From Hygrophila difformis (Eukaryota > Streptophyta > Magnoliopsida > Lamiales > Acanthaceae), in the NCBI GenBank assembly GCA_030278955.1, contig JAOANR010000002.1, forward strand, positions 20,632,057-20,696,056: a DNA stretch of 64,000 nucleotides, written 5' to 3'. The translations under genes were made by a program, and so were the position numbers. Under the pieces are notes generated by a model, which saw only the letters and a list, made by a program, of their open reading frames with translations, did no database searches and was not told where the DNA came from. Below, piece by piece: positions 41,808 to 52,456 of the stretch (position 1 is the stretch's first letter; every line of letters begins with the position of its first letter).

Positions 41808-42203
41808 TCATTCAATCAATTCGAATTAATTCGAATTGTGAGGTCTCCTCATTGAGCTGGAAATGTGGCCTTCAGTTGTCAATTCGAATTGTTTGTGAAG
41901 AATTCGAATTGGTCTTTTCTCGAATTGCATGAGGGTTTCTGCTTGGCTTCCTTGCATTTGTTGGCAATTCGAATTGTTTGTGCCAATTCGAATTAATTCG
42001 AATTAGACAATTCGAATTGCATCTTCTTCTTGCCTTTGGGTTTCTTCTCTCTTCATTCCCTAATTCGAATTAATTCGAATTTGAACAATTCGAATTAGGC
42101 TTCTGCATCCCTTCCCAACACTTAACCATTTCTTGTTCTCTTCAGCAATTCGAATTGTTTGTGCCAATTCGAATTAATTCGAATTGCACAATTCGAATTG
42201 TGC
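41808..42203. repeat. TTCGAA dyad cluster, 5' LTR, upstream of TATA
   Basis: Counterpart of 22425-22820. About 16 TTCGAA cores lie within 70-470 bp upstream of the TATA box. Confidence 0.8.
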
Positions 42204-42533
42204 TTCAACACTTAGCCAAAATTCAGTTGTGGGATTTTCAATCTTTTTCCCATCTTTTTGGATTTTTGTGGGCTCTTTTATTCTTTTGCCCATCTTTTCA
42301 TTCCTTTTTCTTTTCTTTTTCCTTTTTTCATGTTTTTGGGTTTTTCTAACACAAATACAATTTAAAATTGCATATTTTGTGTCTTTTTATTACCGGCTCG
42401 ATGTTTTTACAAACTAGCATTAATCTGTCAAATTCAACTGCTTTCTTATTACAATAAGATGGAAACACGGTCAAAATGTCCGTCTCAGACACGGAAATGG
42501 ATTGGAAATAATGGACAATTTTGGCCATTATCA

Positions 42534-42538
42534 GTAAG
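42534..42538. other. Target-site duplication of Athila-1, right copy
   Basis: GTAAG, identical to 18399-18403. Confidence 0.9.
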
Positions 42539-45478
42539 CTCAACATAGCCTGTTCCCCACGATGCAATAAGAATTCCCCCCATTCATGTTGCGTTCTCCA
42601 AAAATTGACAGTTGGGTGTGTTAGCGCACTTGGTTCAAACCCCTTGTCTGGTATAATAGTCTCTTGCAGCTCCCCATATGCCTTCACCCCTGCTGCCTTT
42701 CCATTGAACTTTTTCACTACACCGCCTTCCATTACCCGCCTTTTGCTTTTTGTCTTTTTCAAAATCCCCATCCGTGTTCTAACTTCGGTCTCTTTCCAGA
42801 AATCCGCCGGTTTGATTGAACCGATTGATTACTTGAGGCTCATCTTTGCTTCTATGCCAGTTAGTTTCTTCGTCATGTGCCTCTTGGATTGGCTCATTCG
42901 GCTCCCTCCTGTTGTCCTCCTCCTCAACCTGTTTAATTGCATTGTTCGCAGTTTTAAGTTTAGAGATTACAGGAAGCGGAAAAGTAAGTGTAGGAAAATA
43001 CAGATCATCAACATTTGTTGATACCTCCTCCTCCTCCCTTTCTCTTCTGTCATTTGCTTCTCTCAGAATTTGTTTGACGGAGCGTTGAAAAATTGATCCC
43101 ATGGCTTCCCTTACTCTCTGCTCTTCAGCTTCATCTTCTTTCTCCTCTTGCATGGCTTCAATTATGTCCTTCTCTGCCTGCTCAGCATGTTTTCTTTCAG
43201 CATTCTATTGTTCATGTACTTTTTTAGATGGTGAAACTGGATCAGCTCTTTCTTGTTCACTTGCTTCTTCCTCATCATCTTCTCCTAGTATAACTCTTCT
43301 TCTTTTCCTCCGGCCAGATGGACCTTCTGGAGCTATGAATTTGCCTTGTGTTTCTTTCCAGCGAGGGTCCTCCAGTCTGGCCATTAAGCAGATCTTATCT
43401 ATTCTTTCCTGTTCAGCGTTTTTCAATCTTTCTTCATCAGTGAGTGTGAGATCAGTCAAGTTCCTTGGTTCTTCTTTTATCTTAAGCCCCGTTCATTCGA
43501 TTCCCCCTGTGATCATTAAATCGAAATCCTCTTCACTTTTTTTTTTCTTTCTCGACTTCCCCCGATTTTCTTGACTCCAACTCAGCTTGCAATTTCCTTG
43601 CTGCTTCTTCATCCCTTGTTTTCTCAATATTTCGCAGCATCTGTTCATCTTCAAGGGCTTTTTTTTTCTTTTCAGCCTCTATCCTCTCTTTCTCTACCCT
43701 CTCTCTTTCATCAGATGATCTTTCTGCCCTTCTCCTCTCTTTTTCAGCTCTCATTTTTCCTTATATACTGGCGAATGAGTTATGATAGGACGGTTAGGAT
43801 CTGCTTCATCCCTTGATGCCTTTGTTTTGATTGGAGGTAGCTGGCTACATTCGAAGTCCTAGGGGTCGTTTCTTATTATTGGCATTTTTTGAGCTTGTAG
43901 CGTCATAGCGGCTGCCCTATCTTCTTTCTCTTGCAATGTCCTGGATTTTTCAGCATCTGCCACAATCTGAGCCAAAATTTTCAATTTCCTTTTAGGCGGT
44001 TCTTCGGGTGCAACCCTCTTGCCCTGTCTTTCATTGATGGCGCTGATTCAGTAGGCTTATCTGGTTAAGCTTGTGCTTGAGGTTCGGCTTCAGTAGGCAT
44101 TTGAGTTTGAGGAGGAGTGGAGATGTAGTCGTCGATCACTGCATCTGGATCATCCTCTGGCTCATCTTCCTTTTCTAATCCAAACTCCTTTTGAGCGTGT
44201 TTCAAGTAGTCTTGCACAAAACTTTTAGTGGTAATGCGCACTAATTTCTCTTCCCAGTTTGCTCGAATCTTTCTGCAAAATTTATGCCGGACTCCGATAT
44301 TGTAGTGTAGAATCTTCCCCCATCCACCTTCGTTCCCATATCGGAGGGCCTCTCTGTCCATTTCCATCAGAAGCTCTAGATAAGATATCCGATACTTCTC
44401 CATCATAGCTCCTGCCTTGTCTTTCTCAAAGTCCTCCAAATAGGACATCTCCTTGGCTAGGTATTAAGTCATGTAGGTTCCAGCTTCTGCCTTGGACATC
44501 AGCTGAAACTGCCTTCCGTCTTTTTTCAGAGTTGTCCATTGCCCTCTATGGATATCATGTAGGAGCTGTTCCCTTATTACTGCTATGTGCTCCGGGGTAT
44601 CAGATTCCTCTGCCGCTCCTGTTTTTCCAAAACGCTTGTGAAGGAAAACAAAGTCGAAGTCATCCTTCTCTGGCATTATCACTCCCTCGTCTAATAGAAA
44701 CTTGGTGATGCTTGGGTTCCCTTTTCCCCACACATATGTGAGATCGAACCATTGCTGCCTCGCCTCCTCTATCATCTTGCCAAAGGTTTTCAAGAAAGAA
44801 GTGTCCCTTGATTGTTCAAATTGTTCTGCCTTTTTGATCTTATCGTACCGATTGTAACTTAACTCCCTGTGCCTGAGGCGGGCCTGTTTGGTGATCCACA
44901 GTTGTTCCTCCAGTCCCCTCTTCTCAAAAAGATATGGGTTCCACATGAAAGGGAAGGCCTCATGCATCATTATGACTCCTCGGGACAGTATTCGACTTAC
45001 TTCAACCTTCTTCTCTGCAAACTGTAGCTTGACCTGTTTGTCTATTGGCTGATTCGGGATGATTATTTCGAAATTTGTCAATCCCTTATCTCTTGTTCCC
45101 CCTTCTACATGCCTGTTCCAGATGGCCCTATGTTCTCTGAATTTCAACAGAATTCTTTCATGATGGACTTTCGGAGTGGTCTTGGTATCTTCAGGTGCGT
45201 GATTCATCATTCCCTCCCAGAATTTCTTCGAGAAATGATAGAAATCCCTTTCGATACACATGGCGATGGTGGATCTGTCCTTTGGTGCAATATTTACGTC
45301 CCAACCTGACTCCAGCTCCAGCTTCGCTTCTGTTTGATGATCTAACGGCAGTTTGTATTCATTCTTTATAGCTTCCCTCATTTGTGTGATCAATATCCTA
45401 TCCGCAGAGGCCTCCATTGAAGCCTCATCTAAAGTGCAGTCAGGCAACAGAATGCCAGACTTAACTACCTTTTCATTC
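42539..45478 (-). pseudogene. Athila-2 env-position ORFs, right part
   Basis: The minus-strand exon begins at 45478 after the acceptor TTTTTCTTTCAG. The first open block (to 44464) spans what in Athila-1 is ORF1 plus the start of ORF2 without interruption, with LPLDHQTEAKLELESGW, RAIWNRHVEGG and EEQLWITKQARLRHRE. After a stop comes MEKYRISYLELLMEMDREALRYG (44448-44065), then broken Lys/Glu coiled-coil blocks (43754-42779), then the start of ORF3 with IPDKGFEPSALTHP (42771 down). The rest of ORF3 is at 17319-18398 beyond Athila-1. It is decayed by stops and frameshifts. Confidence 0.7.
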
Positions 45479-46490
45479 CTGAAAGAAAAATAGGAAGTAT
45501 TAAATCCAGTCATGTTTGTAAAATAGTGAAAATATGGTTCAAGTTAAAAATCAACATCCTCACATTTTGAGCTTTGCTAGAAATATGATTTAATTGATCA
45601 ATGCTTGAATTTATTAAGAGATAAACTGATTATTCAAAACTAAAATTTATTCAACACTAAAATTAAAAAGTGGGTCATTGGACCCCAAAAAATGTTTTTG
45701 AATGGACTATTGAGTCCAAATAAATAAAATGGTCTTTGGACCAGAAAGATTTTTCTTACTGGGCCATTGGGCCCAAAATTTTGATTTTCACATTTTATTA
45801 AACAAGTTGGAGATACTTGTTGAAAGTGAAGAGGAATGGATGAATGGAATAAGTGCTCGAATCGAGGAATGTGCAAATGGCTGGAGACGTGGATTGGATT
45901 TGGTTGTTCCGGACAGCTCGGACTGCTTGGACAGCACAAAACACTCATAGAAGCAGGCAAACACTATTTTTTTAATTTTAAAAGTTGACTTGTTTTTATT
46001 TATTAAAAGTGGGGTGTGAATGGTCCCATTTTTGGATTTTTATAAAAGAGATTGCAGTTATCAGGTGACAAAAATACTGCTATTCATTTACACACACTTT
46101 GTTCTATTGGGAACAAAAACATTAGTCAACTTTTTATTCCCCACCAACTTTTGGCTTTATATGAAAAGAGTTCTTCTGAAAGCTGCTTGGTGTGCACAGA
46201 ATTGCCATAACAGGCCACTCACCAACTTTTTCCAGTCCCAGGCTCACAGAATTACAGGCATATCAAACAAGAAACAACTAAATGCTTCACAGTGGCATGC
46301 AACATTCATGAAAATATTCAGCAAGCACACCAACAGTAAGATCAATATGCAAACACTCTTATTTCTATCAGCATCTCATGCCTTCAAAACAGATCTAGGC
46401 CAAAATCTAAATAAGACTTTAGAACATGCTCACAGAGTTGAACTTGGAGAACCAATAACACCATGATGCTCACAAACATCCCAATGTTCA
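45479..46490 (-). mobile_element. Athila-2 intron and upstream region (truncated)
   Basis: It contains a polypurine-tract-like motif at 45554-45568 and short blocks shared with the Athila-1 intron (for example GTTGACTTGTTT at 45985 and 29541). The short + strand ORF at 46020-46466 has no recognisable product. Similarity to Tekay LTRs takes over near 46490, so the pol side of Athila-2 is missing. Confidence 0.5.
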
Positions 46491-47288
46491 TGGGTTTTTT
46501 AGATTCAATATTTTTAAGACTTGAGGACTTTGAGCAAGTTTGAGGCACGGTAAAAATCTACTTCTTACTCGGATTCTACTCAACCAAAGATCCCAAAAAC
46601 TGACGTGTATGGTATTAACTTACTTCTTAGCATATTAGTGATGTAAATCCTTCGAGTTGAATCCTCCAAAGTCGTCCTCACCCTGCAACGTCGAAACACC
46701 GTTCGAGTGGCTGGTTTCTCTCTAGTCATGTGGTAGATTTCAAATTTTGACTACGAAATTCGAGTTTATTGACAATAGAAAAGTGTTGGAAGAATGATTT
46801 GCTTACTCCCTTGATGATTTGAGTGTGGAGTAGTCGAACTTAGAGGCTGTGTTGAAGAACACTAAAGAAAAAAACTCCCAAGACTATGGTTTATGCTATT
46901 CTCGCCAATTGAAGAGTTGGTTGTAAAATGATTGAAATTGGCAGAGATAATAAGAATTTAAGGGCTGTAATGACTACCTTAATGGCACCTAAATCATTGC
47001 CAATTGTAGGCACACGTTTCCTACAAATTTAGGAGTGTTTACAGCTAACATAATCCCAGTGTCAAGAGTTATCCAAATCATTGTGTTGTCAAGAGCTTAT
47101 CCATCTCATATGGGTATTTTAAATTCAATTAGACTCATTGCTAAAATACTACAATAGACTAATATATCCAAAAACACAATTATACCACACTACTCATTCC
47201 ATACGTCCTTCACTCCACTTGCTGGAAGAATTCACTATTTAAAATACTCCAATGTTGATAATAAAAGTAGTAGTACTACTACTACTAC

Positions 47289-47334
<46 letters not shown>

Positions 47335-47376
47335 CATAATAACGAAATTCATTCGGGTAATTTATCGGGTATTACA
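46490..47376 (-). mobile_element. Truncated Tekay-like LTR, U3 and start of leader only
   Basis: It ends in GGGTATTACA at 47376, followed by a polypurine tract (47377-47391, minus-strand AAAGAGGTTAGAC), so the TG end and 3' internal flank are in place. The other LTR end is lost at about 46490, where Athila-2 begins. An (ACT)n/(AAT)n microsatellite lies at about 47267-47335 near the U3 end. Confidence 0.6.
47267..47335. repeat. Trinucleotide microsatellite
   Basis: A short TAG/ACT stretch passes into a long AAT run, ending at about 47335. Confidence 0.9.
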
Positions 47377-47698
47377 GTCTAACCTCTTTAGAAATCAACT
47401 TCGTTCTCGAAGTTGTGTTATACTCGAATGTTAACAATCACACAAACACAAGAATATTGAGGTTCGGAGATTTACCTCAACGCATGACGATTCTTTGTGG
47501 GGTATTACATTCTCTTCCCCTTAGGCTTTCAGTTATGTCCACATAAGTGCCTATGAATTAGTCTTAAAAGGTTCGAATAGTGTTGTCTCATATTCATCTG
47601 TAATTAAAGAGTCTAAGGTAAAAAATTTCACTGTAATACCCATGAATTTCAAGTATGACCCAACTTCGAGGACGAAGTTGATTTCTAAGGAGGGTAGA
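47377..47698. mobile_element. Two Tekay 3' internal ends joined in opposite directions
   Basis: On the left is a minus-strand end (polypurine tract, TTGATTTCTAAAG, then a second LTR start GGTATTACA at 47513 with its own tract TTCTCTTCCCCTTA and the phrase AGTTATGTCC). On the right is a + strand end (TGTAATACCC at about 47632, then TTCGAGGACGAAGTTGATT, AAGGAGGGTAGAC, and the LTR start at 47699). TTCGAGGACGAA is the usual last stretch of Tekay pol. No coding sequence of length is left. Confidence 0.55.
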
Positions 47699-49498
47699 CT
47701 GGAATACCCACGAATTTAGTCGCATTTTAATCACATTTAAAAAAAGAAATGGAATTTAATTCGAGGATTAAAAGAAATTAAATTCCAAGAGCCCGCGAAG
47801 TTGGAAATAATTTAATTAAATAAATTATTGCACGGGAACCAATAGTCGACGATTTCAAGACTTCAAATATGGAATTAATTCTAGTTCGAAATGAATTTAA
47901 AAATAGGAATTTTAGTCCAAGAGATAGCCTAATGAATAAGCCCAAGAAAATAGAAGGAGAAAAGCCCAAAAGGAGAGGAGAGGAAGGCCCAATGGGATAG
48001 CACGGCCCCGCCCAGGCGCAGGCCCAGGCCAAGGCCATGCGGTGGCCGCGTGGTGATGGCGCGGTCTGGGCCAAAACCGTGCCGTTTTGGACAGCAGCGC
48101 CCCCGACGAGATTCACTCGCCCGACTCCGGATTTTTCGCCATTTGTTCCACTTCTTGCGCCCTAAGACTTGCCTAACCGACCTTGGACGTGAGAGAGTGG
48201 TTATGGGTTATAAATACCCCATATCTACTCCTAGATATCCTTTAACCACCCCACATCTTCTTCCACCTTCGAAATTTAAAAAAACCCTAGTTCGGGAGCG
48301 TTTGAGGATGAATTCGACGGAGAAGAAGGCACCTTGGGCGGATTTCGACACACACCATAGTTGTAGGTTGGTAAGGGATAAATTTTTGAACCTTAGTTCA
48401 TGAATTTTGGTCGATTTTAGGATCTAACATTTAGTTTCTTACCTTGTGACCACGAATCGGGACCAAAGAGAAGGAGACGAAGAGAATTGGACTTGCTCGG
48501 AGGTTCCGGAGGCCGTTCGAACGAAATCCAAGACCTTAGATCTCATCTCCTGTAAGTTAATTCTCACTATACCAATTTTGGAGATTTAAATCGGATGGTT
48601 TAGGTAAAAGAAGTGAAATACATAAAATCTGTCACTAGAGAACTCACCTTACGCATTTTCTGAAATCTAATAATTCGGACCTCTTTGGATCTTCAAACAG
48701 AAAAACATAAAACTGCGAACTTGTTCCTAACGTTCACGTTGTGCAAAATTTTCCTAAAATTTCGTTGACATTTCCACCCTCAAATTTAATCTGGTTTAAC
48801 CTGCATTTTCTGTGAATTCGAAGGAAACTGACAGATTTAAAGTTCGAATTTGATGTGCGATTCTGACCTGATCTGATCACTTTCTGAATAAAAACCCTTT
48901 AATAAAAGTTGTTCATTTTCGTGTCTAGACTAAGCCTGTAAAATTTCATAATTTTTGAACATCGTTTTCTATGTCAAAAATGGGTCGAAAGATACATTGC
49001 AAAATCTGAAATCCGACAGCTTGAACATTTTTCAAAGATCTCGATTTTTGTCTTAGATCCGTATCTTATTTTGAGAAACTTACTCTAATGAAACTTGTTC
49101 ATATTGGTGTTATGAATCTACTGTATAAATTTCATAACGATCGCCTAAGAAATGAATTTTTAAGGCCGAAAGGCATAAACTGTGTCGTGGACACTTGATA
49201 CACTTGTTGAAATTGAACTTTTCTAAACTTATGGTTTGCAAATCTCGTTAAAATGATGAGAACGATTTTCGAATACCCGTTACACTAAGTTGAGCTAGAT
49301 CTCCACTTGCGAATTAGGGGGTGAGTGCTCTAGATTGTGCCCCTCCAACTATTCACGTCGTGCCAAAACCGACGATGGTGATTTTTATGATAATTGTGCC
49401 AAAACAGCATCATGATTGGTGATGTATGAGTCTATACTCCTAGATGTATCCGTATGGGCTATCTAGGGCTCCGGAGTGTGTCTGTATAGGGTCCCCTT
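47699..49498 (+). mobile_element. Tekay-like LTR on the + strand, truncated at its far end
   Basis: It begins TGGAATACCC (first T of the TGTAATACCC type changed) after a polypurine tract. A GC block lies at about 48000-48070, TATAAATA at 48209-48216, and a splice donor GTTG-GTAAGG at 48371. A hairpin CCTAGAT/ATCTAGG lies at 49439-49467, enclosed by CTATAC/GTATAG. The expected terminal GTGTTACA is absent, so about 650-700 bp of the LTR end and any internal region are lost. Confidence 0.65.
48209..48371 (+). promoter_or_regulatory. TATA box and splice donor of the + strand LTR
   Basis: TATAAATA at 48209-48216, then GTTG-GTAAGG with the intron starting at 48371, 162 nt after the TATA start. This is the clearest example of the spacing seen in other LTRs here. 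Confidence 0.6.
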
Positions 49499-49712
49499 AT
49501 AACACCCCATAAAATTTCTAAATAGAAATTTAAATTTTAATAAATGGATATTTCAAAATTTTCATAAATTAAAATTTTTAAAAGGTGAAAAGAAATAATA
49601 TTTTTCGAGTGTGAATTTAGTTAAGTCAATCCTAGTTGTGAACTAATTTAAGAATTTAAAACTTTGAAGTGAAACAACATTTAATTAACTCATAGTTATT
49701 ACGTAATATTTT
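49499..49712. other. Unassigned AT-rich segment
   Basis: It starts ATAACACCCC, which resembles an LTR terminus, then is AT-rich with no ORF. It may be a scrap of another LTR or old host DNA. I cannot assign it. Confidence 0.3.
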
Positions 49713-52175
49713 TGTAACACCCCGGTTTTAGTAACCCAGGCCGGGATGCCACCGCCACACCTCCCTAGCAAGACACGACTTCTTCGAGCTTGCTAAAGAG
49801 ATGCAAGGCTAAGGTATTACAGAAAAATAAATTCAAACAACCCAAAATATATATATATATATATAAGTAGGCAGCGAAAATCATCATAGCATTATTTAAA
49901 TTGCAGCGGAATGTAAATAGGGCCAACATGGCCAAAACCACGGGTTAACAGGCCGTAATGCAAGTCATGTAAAATGAATTATTAATGTTCCCAAAATCCA
50001 TGCTCATGGTCATGCGTACTCCTCATACTCTGAAAAGAAAAGGGAAAGCAACAGTTTTGTCAGTATATACATACTGAGTAAGTTAACACCTAACATACAA
50101 TCATGGGGTTAAAAGCCTTTAATTATTTTAAAAAAAGAATTACCTTCAACAAGTTTGTCTACACTATATAAATTACTCCGGCTAACTAATAAAATATAAT
50201 GGCATAATTAAAAGGCATGGATTTCAAAAGAAACTTAATTATGACATAGCAAGGTAAGTAAATAATTACATAATGTAAAAACACAATTTAGTAAGAATTT
50301 AATTTAAGTCTTTTAGTTCCCACCACTTCAAGATCATGTATCTCAAGTATTTCACGATTGCAGCACAATCTCGACAATGTTTAGCCGGTAGTCCGGCGGC
50401 CGCAACCGTATCCGCCATACCCAGTACCACTCGGGAGCCTCGGAAAACCCATATGGATACTCCCGAGAGTGTAGGCGCTATCTCTAGCCGTTTTGGCTCA
50501 ATGTTTCATATCAGGTTACCATCACAACGTGAATAGTTAGGAGGGCATCCTGCAGAGCACTCACCCCCCACTTCATTTCTAATCAAGTCGTAACGGGATT
50601 TCAAAAATGTTGTTTTTACTTTGCAAAAGAACTTTCGTCTGTTTGTTTAGAAAAGACCAATTTCACGAAATATGATTTCTATATCGTCACTGTTCCCACC
50701 TTTTTCGTTTCAAAATTCATATCAAGGTCAAATGAGTTGAAAATCTCACAGTAGCTCAAAAATGTCGTAACAAATAACTTTCGTGTTTTAAGTTTTTGAA
50801 ATCGAGGTGAGGAAACAAGTCAAAAACTCATATTTCTACTAAAACCCTAAGCTGTCAGGATTCAGATTGTTGCAGTGTTCAAAGATCTGATTTTTTTACT
50901 CAACAAACGGACTCCAAAATTTATGAAATTTTACATGCTTAATCTAGACTCAATAATCTACAAGTTTTATTTTTACCACAACAATTAATTCAGCCTATAT
51001 CAGATGTGTAAAGATTGAACAAGTTCGGAGTAGTGCACAGGCACAATTTTTGAGTTCTAAAAATACGCAGAGGTGGTCAGATTCAGTTTCGGGCAACAAA
51101 CCATAATGAAAAATGTTGAAATTTTTACATAGTGTAGATATTTGTCTTAGGAACAGATTTTCAGTTTCGAATCTTTTCGTTTGAACACTATAAATTGTCC
51201 GAAAAATTCAATTACAAACGTTGCGCGCACATAATTCTTCTATTGACAGATTTTTAGGTTCTTGAGTTAAATCCTTACGTTCGATTGTATTTTAGGCCAC
51301 CAAAACCGTATGGAAGAGTTAACTTACTTGGATTTCAAAGTGTGTGGTCTTATATTGAACAATTGGGCCTCCGAGATCCTCGCACGCGTCCAGATCCCGT
51401 CGTCTCTTCCTCTTCGGTCCCGATTCATGAATACAGTCGAAGCTTTCGAGTTAAGTCATAATTTTTAATATCTTAATAAATGGAACGCAATTACACTAAC
51501 CCTTACAACCCGATCTACGCTTGGAGAGTCTTCAATTTCGTCCACAGCCTCCTTCTTCGTCAGAATTCGCACCAAACTTCGGATTAGGGCTTCTTCGGGT
51601 GTTCGAATGAATGTGGAAATTGCAAATGAGTTGAAAGAGTGTACGGGAGCTGCAACGGGGATATTTATAGCTCCCAACAATCCCATGAAATCTGGAGGTC
51701 GAAGATTTGCAGCTTGGGCCTTAAGAAACAGAACCGACGTCGAAAAATCTGGAGTCGCGCGAGAGAATCCCGCTAGGGGCGAAACAGCCGCGACGGCGCA
51801 GTCTTGGCGCGGTCCGCCTCCAGACCGCGCGGCCAGTGCGCGGCTCCAGCCTGGCGCACGTGCCGGGCTGGGTCAGGTGATCCCATCGGGCCTTTTCTCC
51901 TCTCTTTTGGGTTTTTATCATTCTACGTCCTTGGGCTTCGATTTTCGGATTATTCTTGGGCTTTAAAATCTTATCTAAATTTATTTGGATCTCAAATTAA
52001 TTTTGTGTTCGAAATCTTGAGTCCATTGAAATTTGGTTACCACGCAATAATTTATTCCATTATATTATCTTTGACTTCACGGACTTATCTTTTTATCTTT
52101 ATTTTATTTATTTATTTATTTATTTATTTATGTATTTATTTATTTATTTACGTGACTAATTTTGCGGGTATTACA
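49713..52175 (-). mobile_element. Tekay-like LTR (2463 bp), left end of the second chain
   Basis: Bounded by TGTAACACCC at 49713 and GGGTATTACA ending at 52175. No primer site lies to its left, so as a 3' LTR its outer flank is ATTTT. TATAAATA (minus strand) is at 51662-51669, the donor GTT-GTAAGG at 51506, the GC block at about 51795-51875, and an (ATTT)n run at about 52108-52150. A hairpin CTCGGGAG/CTCCCGAG lies at 50430-50467. It does not pair with L4 on the other side of the internal region: length, hairpins and U3 end differ. Confidence 0.75.
50430..50467 (-). repeat. Single hairpin at the conserved LTR position
   Basis: Perfect 8-bp arms CTCGGGAG (50430-50437) and CTCCCGAG (50460-50467), 717-754 bp from the LTR end. 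The region between aligns with the + strand LTR hairpin (shared TATCC and TATGGG), but the stem sequence is unrelated. Confidence 0.7.
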
Positions 52176-52448
52176 GTCTACCCTCCTTAGAAATCAACTT
52201 CGTCCTCGAATTTGCGCTTTAGCTTCTCTCGAGCTAAGAACTAGGGTCCGTTTCTCTCGAGCTAAGAACTAGGGTCCGTTCGTTCATTTCATTTTTATTT
52301 TATTATTTCATGACTGAACTCAGAATTGAAATTTACAAGTTGTCTACGTACCCTGTGAAGGGATCAAGTCATTAAATAGTTCAAAACAATTTGAATTTGT
52401 TTATTTATTTTTTACTAGAATATACATTGTTATATCCTCTCCTCTTAA
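52176..52448 (-). other. Double polypurine tract with trapped U3 fragment
   Basis: The tract AAGGAGGGTAGAC (minus, 52176-52190) abuts the LTR. About 245 bp further lies a second tract (52436-52448, minus TAAGAGGAGAGGA) followed in the sense direction by a degraded LTR start. The sequence between (52280-52435) matches the U3 end of L1 (about 5990-6130), including CTACGTACCCTGTGAAG. A 28-bp tandem duplication lies at 52225-52280. Confidence 0.6.
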
Positions 52449-52456
52449 GCTTACAG

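Larger units (their letters stand above)
18404..42533 (-). mobile_element. Athila-1: 24.1-kb Athila-like retrotransposon
   Basis: Complete from LTR to LTR on the minus strand: 5' LTR 37787-42533, tRNA-Asp primer site 37769-37786, gag, protease, pol, env-position ORFs, polypurine tract 23150-23164, 3' LTR 18404-23149. The GTAAG duplication on both sides proves one insertion event. The clade call rests on the primer site, on RT with FMDDFSVYG, on the protease CDLGSSINVMP, on an integrase without chromodomain, and on an extra ORF block after pol. At 24 kb it is large for Athila elements, which as I recall are usually nearer 10-14 kb. Several ORFs carry stops or frameshifts although the LTRs are almost identical. 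Confidence 0.9.
37787..42533 (-). repeat. 5' LTR of Athila-1 (4747 bp)
   Basis: Pairs with 18404-23149. A one-base length difference includes one extra T near 42262. The TATA box TATAAAAG is at 41729-41736 on the minus strand and drives the genomic RNA leftward. The TTCGAA clusters lie at 40397-40855 and 41808-42203. Degenerate copies of the LTR end plus primer-site sequence lie at 37939-37977, about 38040 and about 38087. Confidence 0.9.

Noticed and set aside
46020..46466. A 148-residue + strand ORF as a gene
   Set aside because: No domain is recognised. It lies in Athila-2 intron-like sequence and is not seen in Athila-1.
47267..47335. The long AAT run as a sign of a nearby gene or origin
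   Set aside because: It is a simple microsatellite within the U3 end of a truncated LTR.
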